The notes: generated from the letters alone by a model not told the origin. A DNA stretch of 64,000 nt from Ceratothoa steindachneri (GCA_963969495.1 OZ018321.1:124510521-124574520); one strand, 5' to 3'; shown: positions 35,907-46,736, counted from the first letter of the stretch. Made by a program: numbers and translations.

Positions 35907-37306
35907 TGTAGAAGTTAAAATACCACGTACATGCGTGTACGCGGAAATACCCCGACACAAGCTGCCCGTCCTTCCTGTATTTCAAATTTGCCTTTCGACT
36001 CGAATTCCCTCCGCCCCTTGTTTCACCAAAGAGACGGCCGTTCAGGAAAATGTCTGCCGCTAAAGGACACCTGATAGCCGACGAAGGTCCTAGTTTTCGC
36101 GCCGTCGTAAACTGCGACGTGAAGCAAGGATAGCTCGAAGGTGTGAAAGATTTACTCTGTCTGGCAGCAGATGAAAAGGACTTTCGCGCATTTTATGAGA
36201 ATTTGGTACTCTCTCTCAATTTCTGTTTGAGAGAGAAATAAAAGGGAAACTTCTCGGTAGAGTCAAACAGAAGCCCTTGGACCTACGTCGAGTGTGTGGA
36301 GCTCGTTCAACCAAGGAAACAGTTCGCCCATTGTAAGAAAGAAACTTCGGGGAATTTGCGTGTTGCCGTTACGGTACTTGTAGGTGCCAAACTTCTCGCA
36401 GACCCACCCATTCAGAGTCTGAGGTTACACAGGACTTTCCTCTGCGGATTACCCTAGACTTAGCTAGGTAATGGGTTTTGGCTACCCACTCCAGGAGCCA
36501 AATAATCGGACAGTCACTTCAAGGAAAAAGAAGTCCGATTTGAACCACAGTTTGGCTCGCCTTCGTGATCCGGCATAGGATCATTGTATCACGGGTCTTT
36601 GATTACTTTCCCATTCGGTAACCACAGACGGCCGGACTAAGTGCTATCATCGTCACCAGAAGAAGATCATCACCGTCATTCTCAAAAATACTTACGAACT
36701 CAAAGGTATCGCTATCATTAATGTGAAATATCCCCTCCCCTAACTTGACCAGTTTATTCGTTAACTAAAATTCCCATCCCGAGCCCATAAAATCGAGTAT
36801 TAGAAGGGAGAATTCAGTGCTTAATTGAATCATATTATTCCATTCATTCTGTCGGGTGCCATTAAGACGCAAGAATCCCAGTAAGTAATTTTCAAGTATG
36901 ATCCCCACGACATTATGTAGACTTACTTATTCAGTGAAAAAATAATTCTATTTTATACCTATATACGCTGTTTCATATTTCTAATTCATGTACATTGAAG
37001 ATTATTTTTGTATCTGTGTGTTTAACTATTTTGGACGATCCTTTGGCAATTATTAAGCAATACACTCGGCTAAAATCTCAATATTACACAGTTCCACCCA
37101 TGACTGGCTTTAACTGAGTGAGGACACACTCAGGGGATCATTATCTTAATTTTGATCAGAAGTGAAGCATTGGGGTTATTCTTATTCACCGGAAGTGGCT
37201 ACGGTAGGTGTATTGGACACACTTCACTTCCACTTTACCTTGGTGCAGTAATAAAATATATGTTCAGGAGGTGGGACTGGGATTACCCACTCACTAAACC
37301 TCGACA
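35907..37306 (+). repeat. Right LTR of outer element
   Basis: 1400 bp, TGTAGAAGT...CTCGACA, collinear with 25811-27175. The shared landmarks include ACGTCGAGTGTGTGGAGCTC and GTATCTGTGTGTTTAAC. It ends before GTCTA. Confidence 0.88.
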
Positions 37307-37671
37307 GTCTACGTCCGGAAAATTCCAATCTGTGCGCAAATAAAGGAGACATTTATGTGACTAAATTAAATACATATATACCCCATTGTGAATTCATAAA
37401 AATATACAAGAAAGACATAGCTAATTAATAAATCAAGGGGCTAAGATTTAAAATGGACAATTCCGTTATAAATAAGCCATTTAATAACAGGGTTTAGTTT
37501 AAAAAGACCAAGGGATATATTAAAATACGGGAGGAATTAAAAAATGAGCATTCGACAATATTTCTTTGAATAAAGTCATTATATTTCTAAATAAATTTAG
37601 CCGAATTCCAATTGATAGGGTGACTGTTTTCCGATAAATTGGACAAAGAATGCGCTGCTGAATTCCTCCTT
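37307..37671. other. AT-rich stretch between LTR and mariner
   Basis: No gene or repeat recognised. The expected 3' end of the adjoining mariner (an inverted repeat with AATAAGTTTTGC) is not present here, so that copy is truncated. Confidence 0.5.
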
Positions 37672-38788
37672 CCTGACTGATGTTTAATCTATTCCTGGAC
37701 GGCGCGCTGGACATCTTCATCGTCTTCAAACCGGCGTCCATGCAGTGCAGCCGTGAGCTGGCGGAATAAAAAGTAGTCGCTAGGGGACAGATCTGGACTG
37801 TAGGGGAGATGGTTGAGCTTCTCGAATCCGCACTCGCCCAGGGCAGCTTGTACGACTCTGGCCTTGTGGAAAGGTTTATTGTCGTGGAGGAGCAGGACAC
37901 CGTGTGTCAACTTGCCGCGCTGCTTCTAACGGATGCACCCTTTCAACCCAGCCAGTTCCTTGGTGTAATATTAGTCTGTAATGGTCCTTCCCGACCACCA
38001 GAAATCTCCCGACTGCGGTTCAATCCAATCCTGGACGGCGAGCTGGACATCTCCAACGTTCTTAAACTGGCGTCCACGCAGTGCAGCCTTGAGCTGGTGG
38101 AATAAAAAGTAGTTGCTAGGGGCCAGATCTGGACTGTTAACGGGATGGTTGAGCTCCTTGAATCCGCACTCGCGCAGGGCAGCTTGTTCAACTCTGGCCT
38201 TGTGGACTTTGACGACGTTGAAGTCGATCATGGGGCGTGAGGTTTCTAGGGACCCAACGGGAAGAGACCTTGGTCATGGGCAAATTGTCGTGGAGGATGT
38301 TGATAACACTTCCATGTGACATTCCAAGTTCTCGCTCGATTTTTTCGACCTTCACTTGTCGATTTTCGAGGATCATCCTCTCTACACGGGCCACATTGTT
38401 CTCGTTAGTCACGTCTGACGGGCGGCCTGGGCGGGAGTCATATTCAAGTGATTCACGACCATGGCGGAACTCCCTAATTTAATGAGCAATGGTTGCATAT
38501 GAAAGGGCGGTGTCAGTGTATACTGCAACTATGCGTTCATGGATCTCTTTTGCATTCTTGCCTTCTTTGGTAAAAAAATTTGTTCACTGCGCGGTGCTCA
38601 ACCTTTTCCATTGTTGAAAAATTTATGACTGACGAACTGCGATCAGCTACTGCTTTTTAAATAGACGAGGCAAGAGCGTGCTTCTATAGGTCTTGACTTG
38701 TCATAACTTGTCCTAACACCCCCACAAATAGCCATCATCCTTCCTCTGTTTTGCCCTACCGATTCGCAAAACTTATTGACCGCCCCTT
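37672..38788 (-). mobile_element. Chimeric mariner (DD34D) with two C-terminal catalytic segments
   Basis: Minus strand. The 5' terminal repeat (38788 downward, AAGGGGCGGTCAATAAGTTT) matches the other mariners here. After an N-terminal half with helix-turn-helix motifs (VARVERMILENRQVKVEKIE, 38400-38320) the sequence skips the first two catalytic Asp blocks at about 38204 and goes to KVHKARVEQAALRECGFKEL and a first C-terminal segment ending QSGDFWW. At about 37990 it switches to a second copy: GPLQTNI-like, then THGVLLLHDN (second catalytic Asp), YSPDLSPSDYFLFRQL (third Asp) and LHGRRFEDDEDVQRAV. It ends without a 3' terminal repeat. The order is best explained by recombination between a deleted and a full-length mariner. 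Transposase activity is excluded by the missing first Asp and stops. Confidence 0.8.
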
Positions 38789-38821
38789 GTTTATACCACC
38801 TTTGTAAATATTTGGCCTTAT

Positions 38822-38890
38822 TTCTTGATAATAAACTGAACAAGTTCGAACGTACTTGGAATCCGCCTTTAATTTTCTTGTGGGAATTTT

Positions 38891-38893
<3 letters not shown>
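38822..38893 (+). mobile_element. Penelope-like element 3' terminus (type B)
   Basis: CTTGATAATAAACTGAACAA then GTTCGAACGTACTTGGAATC, the plus-strand counterpart of the copy at 25.6 kb. A hairpin (AACT/AGTT) precedes GAAC, a degenerate hammerhead-like order. The tail CTTGTGGGAATTTTTGC runs directly into (TA)n. Confidence 0.55.

Positions 38894-38932
<39 letters not shown>
38894..38932. repeat. (TA)n microsatellite
   Basis: About 39 bases of TA, bordered left by a PLE terminus and right by the first base of a TA-targeting DNA transposon. Confidence 0.97.
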
Positions 38933-38935
<3 letters not shown>

Positions 38936-39875
38936 GTCTTTCAATAGGACGCTCAATTTTTAAATGTTAATAAAACAAGTTTTTTGTGATATATGCACTC
39001 AATTTATTTTAAATTTAAAAGTACATTTTATCGCATTAAGTGTGGAATATGAGGTCTTTCAAATGTCCTCCACGGCTTCCCTTGATGGAACATATTCGAG
39101 AGGCCCAATTTTCGATGACTTCGTCGCATAAATCTGGCTTTATTTGCTTTTTGGTGTTCGTTATGTTGACTTTAAAGACATCAACTGTTTTCGGATTATA
39201 GGCATAGACCTGCAACTTAAGGTAGCCCCAAGGAAAGTAGTCTAATGGCGTTGAATCGCATAACTCGGTGGCGAGTTGACGTCGCCGCGGCGCGAGATGT
39301 CCCTGCCCTGAAATCGCTGGTGCAAAATGTCTATCGTGGCGTGCGCAGTGTGGCATGTAGCGCCGTCCTGTTGGAACCACATGTTGTCAGTATCCATATC
39401 AGGCATATAATCCAGTTTACGCCACAGGAAGTTGCTTGTTATCGGTCTGTAGGTCTCGCCGTTGACGGTTATGCAATCCCATCTTAGTTCTCAAAAAAAT
39501 GCGGCCTGATGATTCCGTTAGACGAAACTCCGCACCAAACAGTGACTTTGTTGGTTGCAATTGGTGCTCGTGTATATCATATGGATTGTTTTCGTCTCAA
39601 ATCCGACAATTTTTCTTGTTCACAAATCCATTCATCCAATAATGGGCCTTGTCGTTGTAGCGAGGATAGAAATAAACTTAATGCGCGGAACGTTTGTCGA
39701 ACGGAGCACTGATTTTGATAATAACATTGGATGATTTACACACGTTGTTCAATGGTATAACCTTCCATCGTGACTTGCCAAGTACTATTGAACTGTTTAC
39801 ACAAGGGTGCCAGATGTCGCTTTAACAACATGGCCACTATTGCCTGACAAAGTTCGAGCGTCCTTGTTGAATGAT

Positions 39876-39878
<3 letters not shown>
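38933..39878 (-). mobile_element. Internally deleted IS630/Tc1/mariner-type element
   Basis: 946 bp between two TA tracts. The ends share AGGACGCTC and nearby bases in inverted orientation. The minus-strand transposase begins near 39768 as MEGYTIEQRV with a helix-turn-helix start (CSVRQTFRAL), then jumps to the region after the first catalytic Asp: NKVTVWCGVSSNGIIRPHFF, WFQQDGATCHTAHATIDILH (second Asp intact), frames leading to a C-terminal ENWASRICSIKGSRGGHLKD. Most of the DNA-binding half and the first catalytic block are missing, and there are stops. Related to the longer element at 24.2-25.5 kb (QQD.ATCHTA and GHL motifs) but not the same subfamily by its terminal bases. Confidence 0.8.

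Positions 39879-39940
<62 letters not shown>
39879..39940. repeat. (TA)n microsatellite
   Basis: About 62 bases of TA with the deleted Tc element ending on its left and a minus-strand PLE terminus on its right. Confidence 0.97.
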
Positions 39941-39944
<4 letters not shown>

Positions 39945-40078
39945 TATTTATGTGAGAATAGCTGGAGGAAGTAAAATCGGAAAACACTGGAATTCTTTAT
40001 TAACATTTCGCCTATTGGCTTCTTTAGAATAGAACTGCAGGAGAAAGTGTTGATCGCTCTTTAAGAACCTGTCAGTTG
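39941..40078 (-). mobile_element. Penelope-like element 3' terminus (type D)
   Basis: On the minus strand CTAAAGA (40027-40021), then a hairpin GCC-AATA-GGC (40019-40010), then GAAA (40009-40006) and TGTTAATAAAGAATTCC, with the tail ending at the TA tract. Apart from A for G in the first block (CUGANGA expected) this is the hammerhead-like layout of PLE pseudo-LTRs. Confidence 0.55.
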
Positions 40079-40306
40079 TCATCCAGGATCACCGTTGCTT
40101 GTTCTTTCACGGCTTCTCTGGTTGATTTCTTCGGACCTTGAGTTTCCGCTTCGTTTTTGATGAGCCGCGCTGCCCCATTGGCTGTCCGAAAAAATCCCTC
40201 CCGGTATTTGTTTGATCTCTCGGAGGTTGAATAGGTTTCTTAAGAACGTTGATATTTTGGTAGCAAACTCTGCGGGGACTAGAAATAAACAGTTAGTAAA
40301 GCACAA
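40079..40306 (-). pseudogene. Open frame upstream of PLE terminus, unassigned
   Basis: A 75-codon minus-strand frame rich in Ser, Arg and Asn ends right where the type D terminus begins. In PLEs the endonuclease end of the ORF lies just before the terminal repeat, so this may be its eroded C-terminus, but no GIY-YIG motif is visible. Function not recognised. Confidence 0.25.
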
Positions 40307-40446
40307 ATATTCGACGGGTATTATTTATCGAATACCCTGTGCTACTAAGTTTAAAATTTAATTTCTAAAAAAAAGCAACCATGGTTAAATTTTAAATTTT
40401 CTCAACTTCGCTAATTATAATAATTTTAAAAAGAAAATCAAAACTG

Positions 40447-40632
40447 AATTTCCCCCCTTTCAAAGTATCACGTTGCTAAAATATAGTTATAGAAGATATA
40501 TAAAAATAAATTTTCTGAACTTCACCATTTGTAATTCTTTAAGTTTTAAAAATATCACAAAATTTCGATACTTACATTTATTTCTGAACTACACTATTTT
40601 GTTTTTGGATATTATAAAAGAATTATTAGAAA
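40447..40632 (+). repeat. Tc1-type subterminal inverted repeat (left end)
   Basis: About 186 bases that recur in reverse orientation at 55876-56067. Inside are two related direct repeats, TTCTGAACTTCACCATTTG and TTCTGAACTACACTATTTTG, about 80 bases apart, as in the IR/DR ends of some Tc1-like elements, where transposase binds. It lies just upstream of the Tc1 transposase start. Confidence 0.7.
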
Positions 40633-40657
40633 TATTTTTTTCTTAAGATTGTCTCCG

Positions 40658-41725
40658 ATGAAACAGATTCCTGAAGCTCAAAGAGCTCAAATCATTGCAT
40701 TGTCCAGAGAGGGATTATCGCGTCAAAATTGCAAGAAAATTAAAATGTTCGCGAAACAGTGTCCAAACAACCATTTAAAGGCACAATGAAACCAATTCTT
40801 TCAAAAACTGTGATGGTTGAGTTCGCTAAAGGTCTACAAATCCGAGGGAAGAGAGGTAAATTGAAAACGGACATTTCTGGCCGATAGGAAAAAAGCTCTT
40901 CCGATGCAGCAGCTGAGTTTCGGTCAGCAACAAACAATGATATTTCAAGACGCACCGTGAGAAGAAAGTTATTAAAAACTGGGCTCAAAAAAGGTAAGGC
41001 TAAAAAGAAATCGTAGCTGTCTTAGGTGAACAAGAAGAAGTGATTGTCTTGTGCAAAAGGAATGAATATTAGACTGATGATGATTGGGCTAAAGTTGTTT
41101 GGTCTGTAAAAGCAATTTTGAGGTAGGGTTTCCACATTAGTTTCCTCCAATTTCTTTCGCATATACCCATTTTTATTAGATACCAAAATTTTTATAGAAG
41201 ACCAAAGATGATCAGTAAAATTTGTATTTCTCAGAACTTCGGGACCACTGGAGCTTTTTATGCTCGATGGCGAGTTGGGGAAGCTTATGATCCGAGATGT
41301 GTTGTCCCAACAGTCAAATTTAGAGGTGGCAGCGTAATTGTATTGGGATACATGTCGTTTCAGGTTCAGCATTGTTGTTCACTTGTGAGGGTAGAATGAA
41401 TTTCAACACCTACACCAACATGTTAGACTATGTTTATCAACCTTCCTTAGATAAAATCTTCAATGATAACACACCATATAGAGTCTCAAAGGGTTGTTTT
41501 AAAAAGAAAGAGGTGACGTTGATCGAATACCTCCCTCAATCTCCAGATCTCAACCCAATTCAACATTTGTGGTCACACTTGGGCACAGGAAGGAGGGTGC
41601 ACAAATGTTCCTCAGAGAATGAATTAACAGCCAATAATCATGAAGAGTGGCATCAAATTGAGCAACCATTAGGGCAACTTAGTCTTAAGTATGAAAAACG
41701 CATAAAAGCAAATGAAGGACACATC
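40658..41725 (+). pseudogene. Tc1-like transposase (DD34E type)
   Basis: ATG at 40658 starts a frame reading QIPEAQRAQIIALSREGLSR, the first helix-turn-helix of Tc1-like transposases. Next, across shifts, RTVRRKLLKTGLKKGKAKKK (end of the DNA-binding part). The first catalytic block around 41200 is damaged (NFGTTGAFYARWRVGEAYDP region). GGSVIVLGYMSF and RMNFNTYTNMLDYV follow. YLPQSPDLNPIQHLWSHLG is the conserved block containing the third acidic region, but the second catalytic Asp block (normally HDNAPCHT) is replaced by NTPYRVSKG. ENELTANNHEEWHQIEQ and a KANEGHIND tail complete it. At least four disruptions make it a pseudogene. Its right end meets a TA tract and lacks the matching terminal repeat. 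Confidence 0.85.
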
Positions 41726-41729
41726 AACG

Positions 41730-41753
41730 ATATATATATATATATATATATAT
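41730..41753. repeat. (TA)n microsatellite
   Basis: About 24 bases of TA between the end of the Tc1 pseudogene and the tail of the minus-strand PLE of the palindrome. Confidence 0.95.
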
Positions 41754-41944
41754 GATGAAAATTAATGCAATATCGCAAGAAAAGATGAGGAATTAAACCA
41801 CATTCTCCGAAGACAATTTAATTCAGAACAGTTTAGGTGTATCTCACACCCTTTTTCAACTGACACTGGGTAGAACATATAAGAGAAGTAAATATAAGCA
41901 TAACATAAGATCCCCTCTTTTTTCCGCCAATCCCCTACTTGTGG

Positions 41945-42340
41945 CTAATCTGGAGGGGGGGGGGGAGGCCTAAACATATTGAAGGGCTGACATTTAACTA
42001 TTTGGTTTATATGCTTTCTTATAACAGGATTAAAAGAAAATTGACCCTCAGATAGATTTAAATTAGGAAGTGACGATATCCATCTCGATTCTACGATTTT
42101 TCTCTTAACATAGTTAGCCGATTTAAATACCATTTTACTTCTATTGAAATCGATCATATGATTCTTGTCTCTAACATGGCAAAATATTCCACTGCTTTCG
42201 CTGCCCACTCTAATATCTCTTTTGTGTTCGTACAATCTCTTGTCTAGATTTCTCCCCGTTTCCCCTATATAAACTTTATGGCAATCGTTGCATGGTATTG
42301 CATATACTCCTATGTTATGATGTTCTTTGGGTTTCCTTGG
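41945..42340 (-). pseudogene. GIY-YIG endonuclease domain of PLE, minus copy
   Basis: About 132 codons are open on the minus strand with no start codon, since the copy is truncated at its 5' side. In order: YAIPCNDCHKVYIGETGRNL (about 42305-42250), which carries the Cys-x-x-Cys element typical of PLE endonucleases and the second strand YIG with the following Gly and Arg of the GIY-YIG fold; then LYEHKRDIRVG with the His-Lys-Arg helix; then FCHVRDKNHMIDF, in which the H....H motif is conserved; and a tail NLNLSEGQFSFNPVIRKHIN. The nuclease nicks target DNA to prime reverse transcription. RT itself is missing. This copy is uninterrupted, unlike its partner. Confidence 0.88.
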
Positions 42341-42459
42341 CCATCATCAATTGGTTTAAGGAATTATTATATTAAAAGCTGGATTAATACCAGCTTTTAA
42401 AGGACATATTTGGAAAAGCGGGTATTAATCTAGCCTTTAAATATAATAATTCCTTAAAC

Positions 42460-42883
42460 CAATTGATGATGGCCAGGAAACCCAAAGAACATCATAACAT
42501 AGAAGTATATGTAATACCATGCAACGAGTGCCATCAGGTTTATATAGGGGAAACGGGGAGAAATCTAGACAAGATATTGTACGAACACAAAAGAGATATT
42601 AGAGTGGGGCAGCGAAAGCAGTGGAATATTTTGCCATGTTAGAGACAAGAATCATACGATCGATTTCAATGGAAGTAAAATGGTATTTAAATCGGCTAAC
42701 TATGTTAAGAAAAGAATCGTAGAATCAAGCTTGATATCGTCTGTTCCTAATTTAAATCTATCTGAGGGTCAATTTTCTACTAATCCTGTAATAAGAAAGC
42801 ATATAAACAAAATAGTTAAATGTCAGCGTTTCAATATGTTTAGGCCTAACCCCCCCCCCGATAAGCCACAAGTAAGGAAATGA
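42460..42883 (+). pseudogene. GIY-YIG endonuclease domain of PLE, plus copy, frameshifted
   Basis: Mirror copy of the minus-strand domain. VIPCNECHQVYIGETGRNLD and LYEHKRDIRVG are in one frame; one extra G at about 42607 (GTGGGG against GTGGG) shifts the frame and a stop follows. The C-terminal part is open in another frame from 42680 (MVFKSANYVKKRIVE, NLNLSEGQFSTNPVIRKHIN). Confidence 0.85.
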
Positions 42884-43020
42884 GGAAAAAAAGAGGGGAT
42901 CTTGGGTTATGCTTATATGCACTCCTCTTATATGTTCTACCCAGTGTCAGTTGAAAAAGGGTGTGAGATACACCGAAACTGTTCTGAATTAAATTGTCTT
43001 CGGAGAATGTGGTTTAATTC

Positions 43021-43290
<270 letters not shown>

Positions 43291-43333
43291 TTAAAGAAAT
43301 GGGAGTTTTTTATAGTTAAGTTCTAATACATCT

Positions 43334-44558
43334 TGTCGAAGCATGACACCCAATACGCCGTTATCACCCAGAATTTCTCTGGTCAAGACAGATCAACGCT
43401 TTATCACCGTCTTCCCCCCAGGTTGATAACGCTGTCCAGCTTCAAGAGGGTAGCCGTGTCCATCTACTCCCTCTTTGGGCAGAAAGGAATCCCTCTTATT
43501 TCCCGGTTGCCTCCTTAATGCCTAATATTTTCAAGGTTCATCTTTGCTTAAGCCGAGTACGATATCCCTTGGGGATCTCGCTTAATTACCTTTGTCTGGT
43601 CGATACCTGAAATAATCAAGGTCCATGTTTGCTAAAGCCACGTCAGGTATCCACTTGGGAGGCCATCGTGCGCGAAGCCCTCTTTTGACCATAGCTGTGG
43701 CTCCTATTTAAGGTGATGTCTCGAAATCCTCACCAGATAGAGAGAACCCGAGCTTTTTGCCGTCTAGACCTTAGTATTAGTCTCCCGTGAAGTGATCCCC
43801 CTCGCCCTTGTGATCTCGTCAGCAGATCGTCTTCGTGTAATCCGCCCTGATCAGAGGAAGATTAAGGAAACCCGTTTATTCCCCGGAAGATTGTCCTGGG
43901 TTTCTCTAATCTCACTACATTGATTGAGACTTCCTGCCGTTCGCAGATGAATCTCGATTTTGCGATTACTTCTCCCTTGAGCTGATGTAATCTCAACCCC
44001 CTTCGGAGGCTCTCTGGATGAATTAGCATCGAGACCTCATTGACAAAGACCTGGCTATTGTTCTTCCAAATCCTATTTTCATCATCTAGAAGTAACCAGG
44101 AGTCCTTTCCTTGTATGTCCCACTTCTTCTTTCCCAGTTCTAGGAAGAATTCCCCATTTAGTGTAACGCCAATAGACTTGCCAAATCTTTCATTCAATCC
44201 AACTTATTGGATCACTTATATATTTTCCCGGACCTAGTTTCCTTAATTTTTGCCTATCATAATATTCTGTTGTACTGATTATTATTTAGCTTTCCATATT
44301 TATATGTGCCGTTGTTCTTATTAATTGTATTAAAGTTTATTTTTGTAGAGGTGTTTATCTTTTGAATAACCCTTGAGACGAACCCGGCAAACGTATTCCC
44401 TTTTAAAGAGCCAACCTATAATATCGCCCTCTAAGTACAAGGTCCTTACCTTTTTTCCGATTCAATTGTACCCGAGCGCAGCTCCGATAGTAGCTGACTT
44501 GTGTGTAGTAGTGTGCACCTTAATAGACTTTTTGGTCGCACCCATTCGTCCCTTGACG
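43334..44558. repeat. Probable solo LTR of a third gypsy-type family
   Basis: A 1225-bp block of clearly higher GC than its surroundings begins TGTCGAAGC and ends TTGACG, flanked on both sides by CATCT (43329-43333 and 44559-44563). Length, TG start and 5-bp duplication match the two LTR pairs in the window (TGTAG/TGTGG...CGACA). If the terminal A mutated to G the end would be GACA. ACTTATATATTTT near 44211 may be the TATA box. Orientation is taken as plus from the TG start and TATA position but is not certain. It is explained by recombination between the two LTRs of an element, leaving one. Confidence 0.6.
43862..44197 (-). CDS. Open frame of 111 codons in the solo LTR, not recognised
   Basis: A minus-strand frame with ordinary amino-acid composition (FGKSIGVTLNGEFFLELGKK, then WDIQGKDSWLLLDDENRIW). 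It has no motif I recognise. Its position inside a probable LTR and antisense to the assumed direction suggests chance openness in GC-richer DNA, but a remnant of a retroelement protein is possible if the LTR call is wrong. Confidence 0.2.
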   Translation of the reverse strand: MNERFGKSIGVTLNGEFFLELGKKKWDIQGKDSWLLLDDENRIWKNNSQVFVNEVSMLIHPESLRRGLRLHQLKGEVIAKSRFICERQEVSINVVRLEKPRTIFRGINGFP

Positions 44559-44563
44559 CATCT

Positions 44564-46736
44564 CTATTACTGAACAAAACGTTTTCCTTTAAGAATTTAT
44601 CTGATTTAAACATACCCTCGCTTAAGTTTACGTTGTAAACGTTTGAATACTAGCTGATATATCTTGTGCTCTCCTATCACTGTACTGGTTTTGTTTATTT
44701 ATTATATCCAGGCATTTTTAAGTTTGGCGTATCTAAAAACAATGACAAAGTTTGGAAAAAGGTCCTAAAATGTTGGTTAAAAGAGCCTAATCTGTTTCAC
44801 GTGACTGCGGTATTCCATTTTCTCGTCCAAATAACTTTATGCTTAATGGAAAGTGAATCTTTATGTTATTTCAACATCTAGACATATAGTTCTTTAACTA
44901 TCAGAAATAACTTCTCTTCCTTCACAAGGCTCAGATTTATTTTTTACATTTCATTTCTTCGAGTGTTAAGTCTGTTTTCTTTTTCATTAATCAAATGGAA
45001 TAAAAGTAAAAATCAGATTTCGTTCTCAAGAAAGTTTATACAAGATTGTGCGAAAGCCATTTTTGGTTCAGAATTTACAAAATAGAACTTATATATTAAA
45101 TCGGTTAAAAAATATCAACTTCGTCAAAATTCAATTTTTTATTTGAATTTAAGGACCAAATAGTCTAGACTCTCTTGGAATATGCCATTGGGAACTATTT
45201 GAGAATGAATAAAAATCTAGTGAATAAAAAATGGCAAAGATATTGGAAACTAAAATGACGACTCAGAATATTAGCAAAAGGGAGTCAATTTCAATATTTT
45301 CCTATTTATTCTTCTCCCAATCCTGATCTTGTAATCCTAACTCCGTTTGGCTAAATTATCTGCAAATTGAAATTCCAAATCAAGGTCAAAATTATCAAGG
45401 TATTTCAAGGAAATTTTAAAGCTGTAGCAACATTGGTTATTTGTATTTATTCAGAAATGTAGCAAAGAAAAATATGATAAGAGGACAATTATTAACCTTT
45501 GACTCAAGAGGAGGATCTCTATAACAAGCCACCTTGATTCAAAGGAGAACTTAGCCACACTCTTACACTAAATTTTACCTTGAATAGTCGAGAGGAACTA
45601 CTCTTTCGCCGCATTATCACGTTTGAAAGCAATAAAAAATAAGCTTGTTTACATATATTCCTCAGCGAGTCGGCTCTGATAGACTATTTCAATAAGTTTT
45701 ATTGTTATCATTTAGCTTGTAAACATGATTTTTCATTAACTTTCTACTTTAAAATTTAAAGAAAATGCTCTTGATTTTTTTCAATATCTAAGCTATTTCT
45801 TGCTCTGCCTGCTTTGTCTGCTCTATAACAGCCCGTACCATTTTCGAGCGTGTGTTATGAAGTGACTAACCAGGTATGAAATGGGTGGTGATATCGAGAA
45901 TTACGTCATGTTTATCACTGAAGCAAAGGCACGATGTGAATTATGTGGCGTATATAGTAGTCGTATGTAGGGATATATGTGATGAGGCTTGGAAAGAGAT
46001 TTTGAATTCTTTTAGAGCTCTAGTTTGGAAAGGCTTACTGAAGAAAAATAAAGAAAAATAAACTTTTTGTTGGTGAAGAGCGAGAGGAGTATGATCAGGT
46101 GCGAGTAAGAATAGAAGAATTGAATTTGAAATATATAACCATGAATTTATACGGTGTATTATTATATTAACCCTGCAATGATATAAGTGATTGTGTTAAC
46201 GCATTGGTTTCGGCATGATTAGGGATAAATTGTAGATGTAGTTGGAAATAGGCTTCGGAGGAGGGTTGCAATATGAACGAAGGAAGAGTTAAAAGCAGGA
46301 AAGAAGAAATAACCGGAAATTTTAATTGAGCTTTTGAGGATAAAAATGAAAAAGTGGCTGGTTTCAGTGTAGAAAGACCAGTGTTTGTGGTGAAACGTTC
46401 TTTGATCACAAATTCCATAATTTTAAATGTCATTGACAAATACAATCTGAAGAAAACTACTGGTAAAAAAGAATATGAGGGGGAGGTCATTGGATTGGAA
46501 AGCTTAATAAGTTATAAGTATACCTTTAACGACTTTATGATTGTATATGGTATATGGATAAGTACACGCAAGGAAAGTTGACATGGAGAGGGAATCAAAA
46601 GGAAACCTTGTTACAAACAGCAGTTCGTAAGGAACGTTGGATAAAACGAATGTTGTGTATGCTTAGGAAACTGATTAAGTCTAGTAAAAAAGCAGGATGT
46701 GACTTTATTAAAATAAGAACGGAAAGTATAATGTTA
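44564..46736. other. AT-rich stretch, no convincing gene
   Basis: Frames of 61-107 codons occur, some overlapping on opposite strands (46167-46581). The purine-rich piece 46080-46700 has mixed frames with Lys/Glu-rich residues and could be an eroded retroelement or gene part; no domain was identified. Confidence 0.4.

Larger units (their letters stand above)
25811..37306 (+). mobile_element. Outer Ty3/gypsy-type LTR retrotransposon, interrupted by a nested element
   Basis: Two direct repeats of about 1.37 and 1.40 kb, both starting TGTAGAAGT and ending CTCGACA, bound the element. Removing the nested element (27556-32612 plus one CACAT) leaves about 6.4 kb. Order after the left LTR: leader, gag start, [nested element], gag, eroded zinc knuckle, aspartic protease with DTG, linker, remnant of RT, RNase H, right LTR. 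Most of the RT palm and the whole integrase are absent and stops are frequent, so it cannot move by itself. The TG...CA ends, 5-bp duplication and gag-PR-RT-RH order fit Ty3/gypsy (Metaviridae-like) retrotransposons; no env-like frame is present. Confidence 0.85.

Noticed and set aside
37809..38482. Plus-strand frames of 68-98 codons at 37.8-38.5 kb
   Set aside because: They are the antisense of the mariner transposase. The same applies to minus-strand frames at 46866-47750 and 55010-55686.
43862..44197. Retroviral-like envelope or other viral gene in the GC-rich block
   Set aside because: No signal peptide, cleavage site or transmembrane pattern is visible, and the block behaves like a solo LTR.
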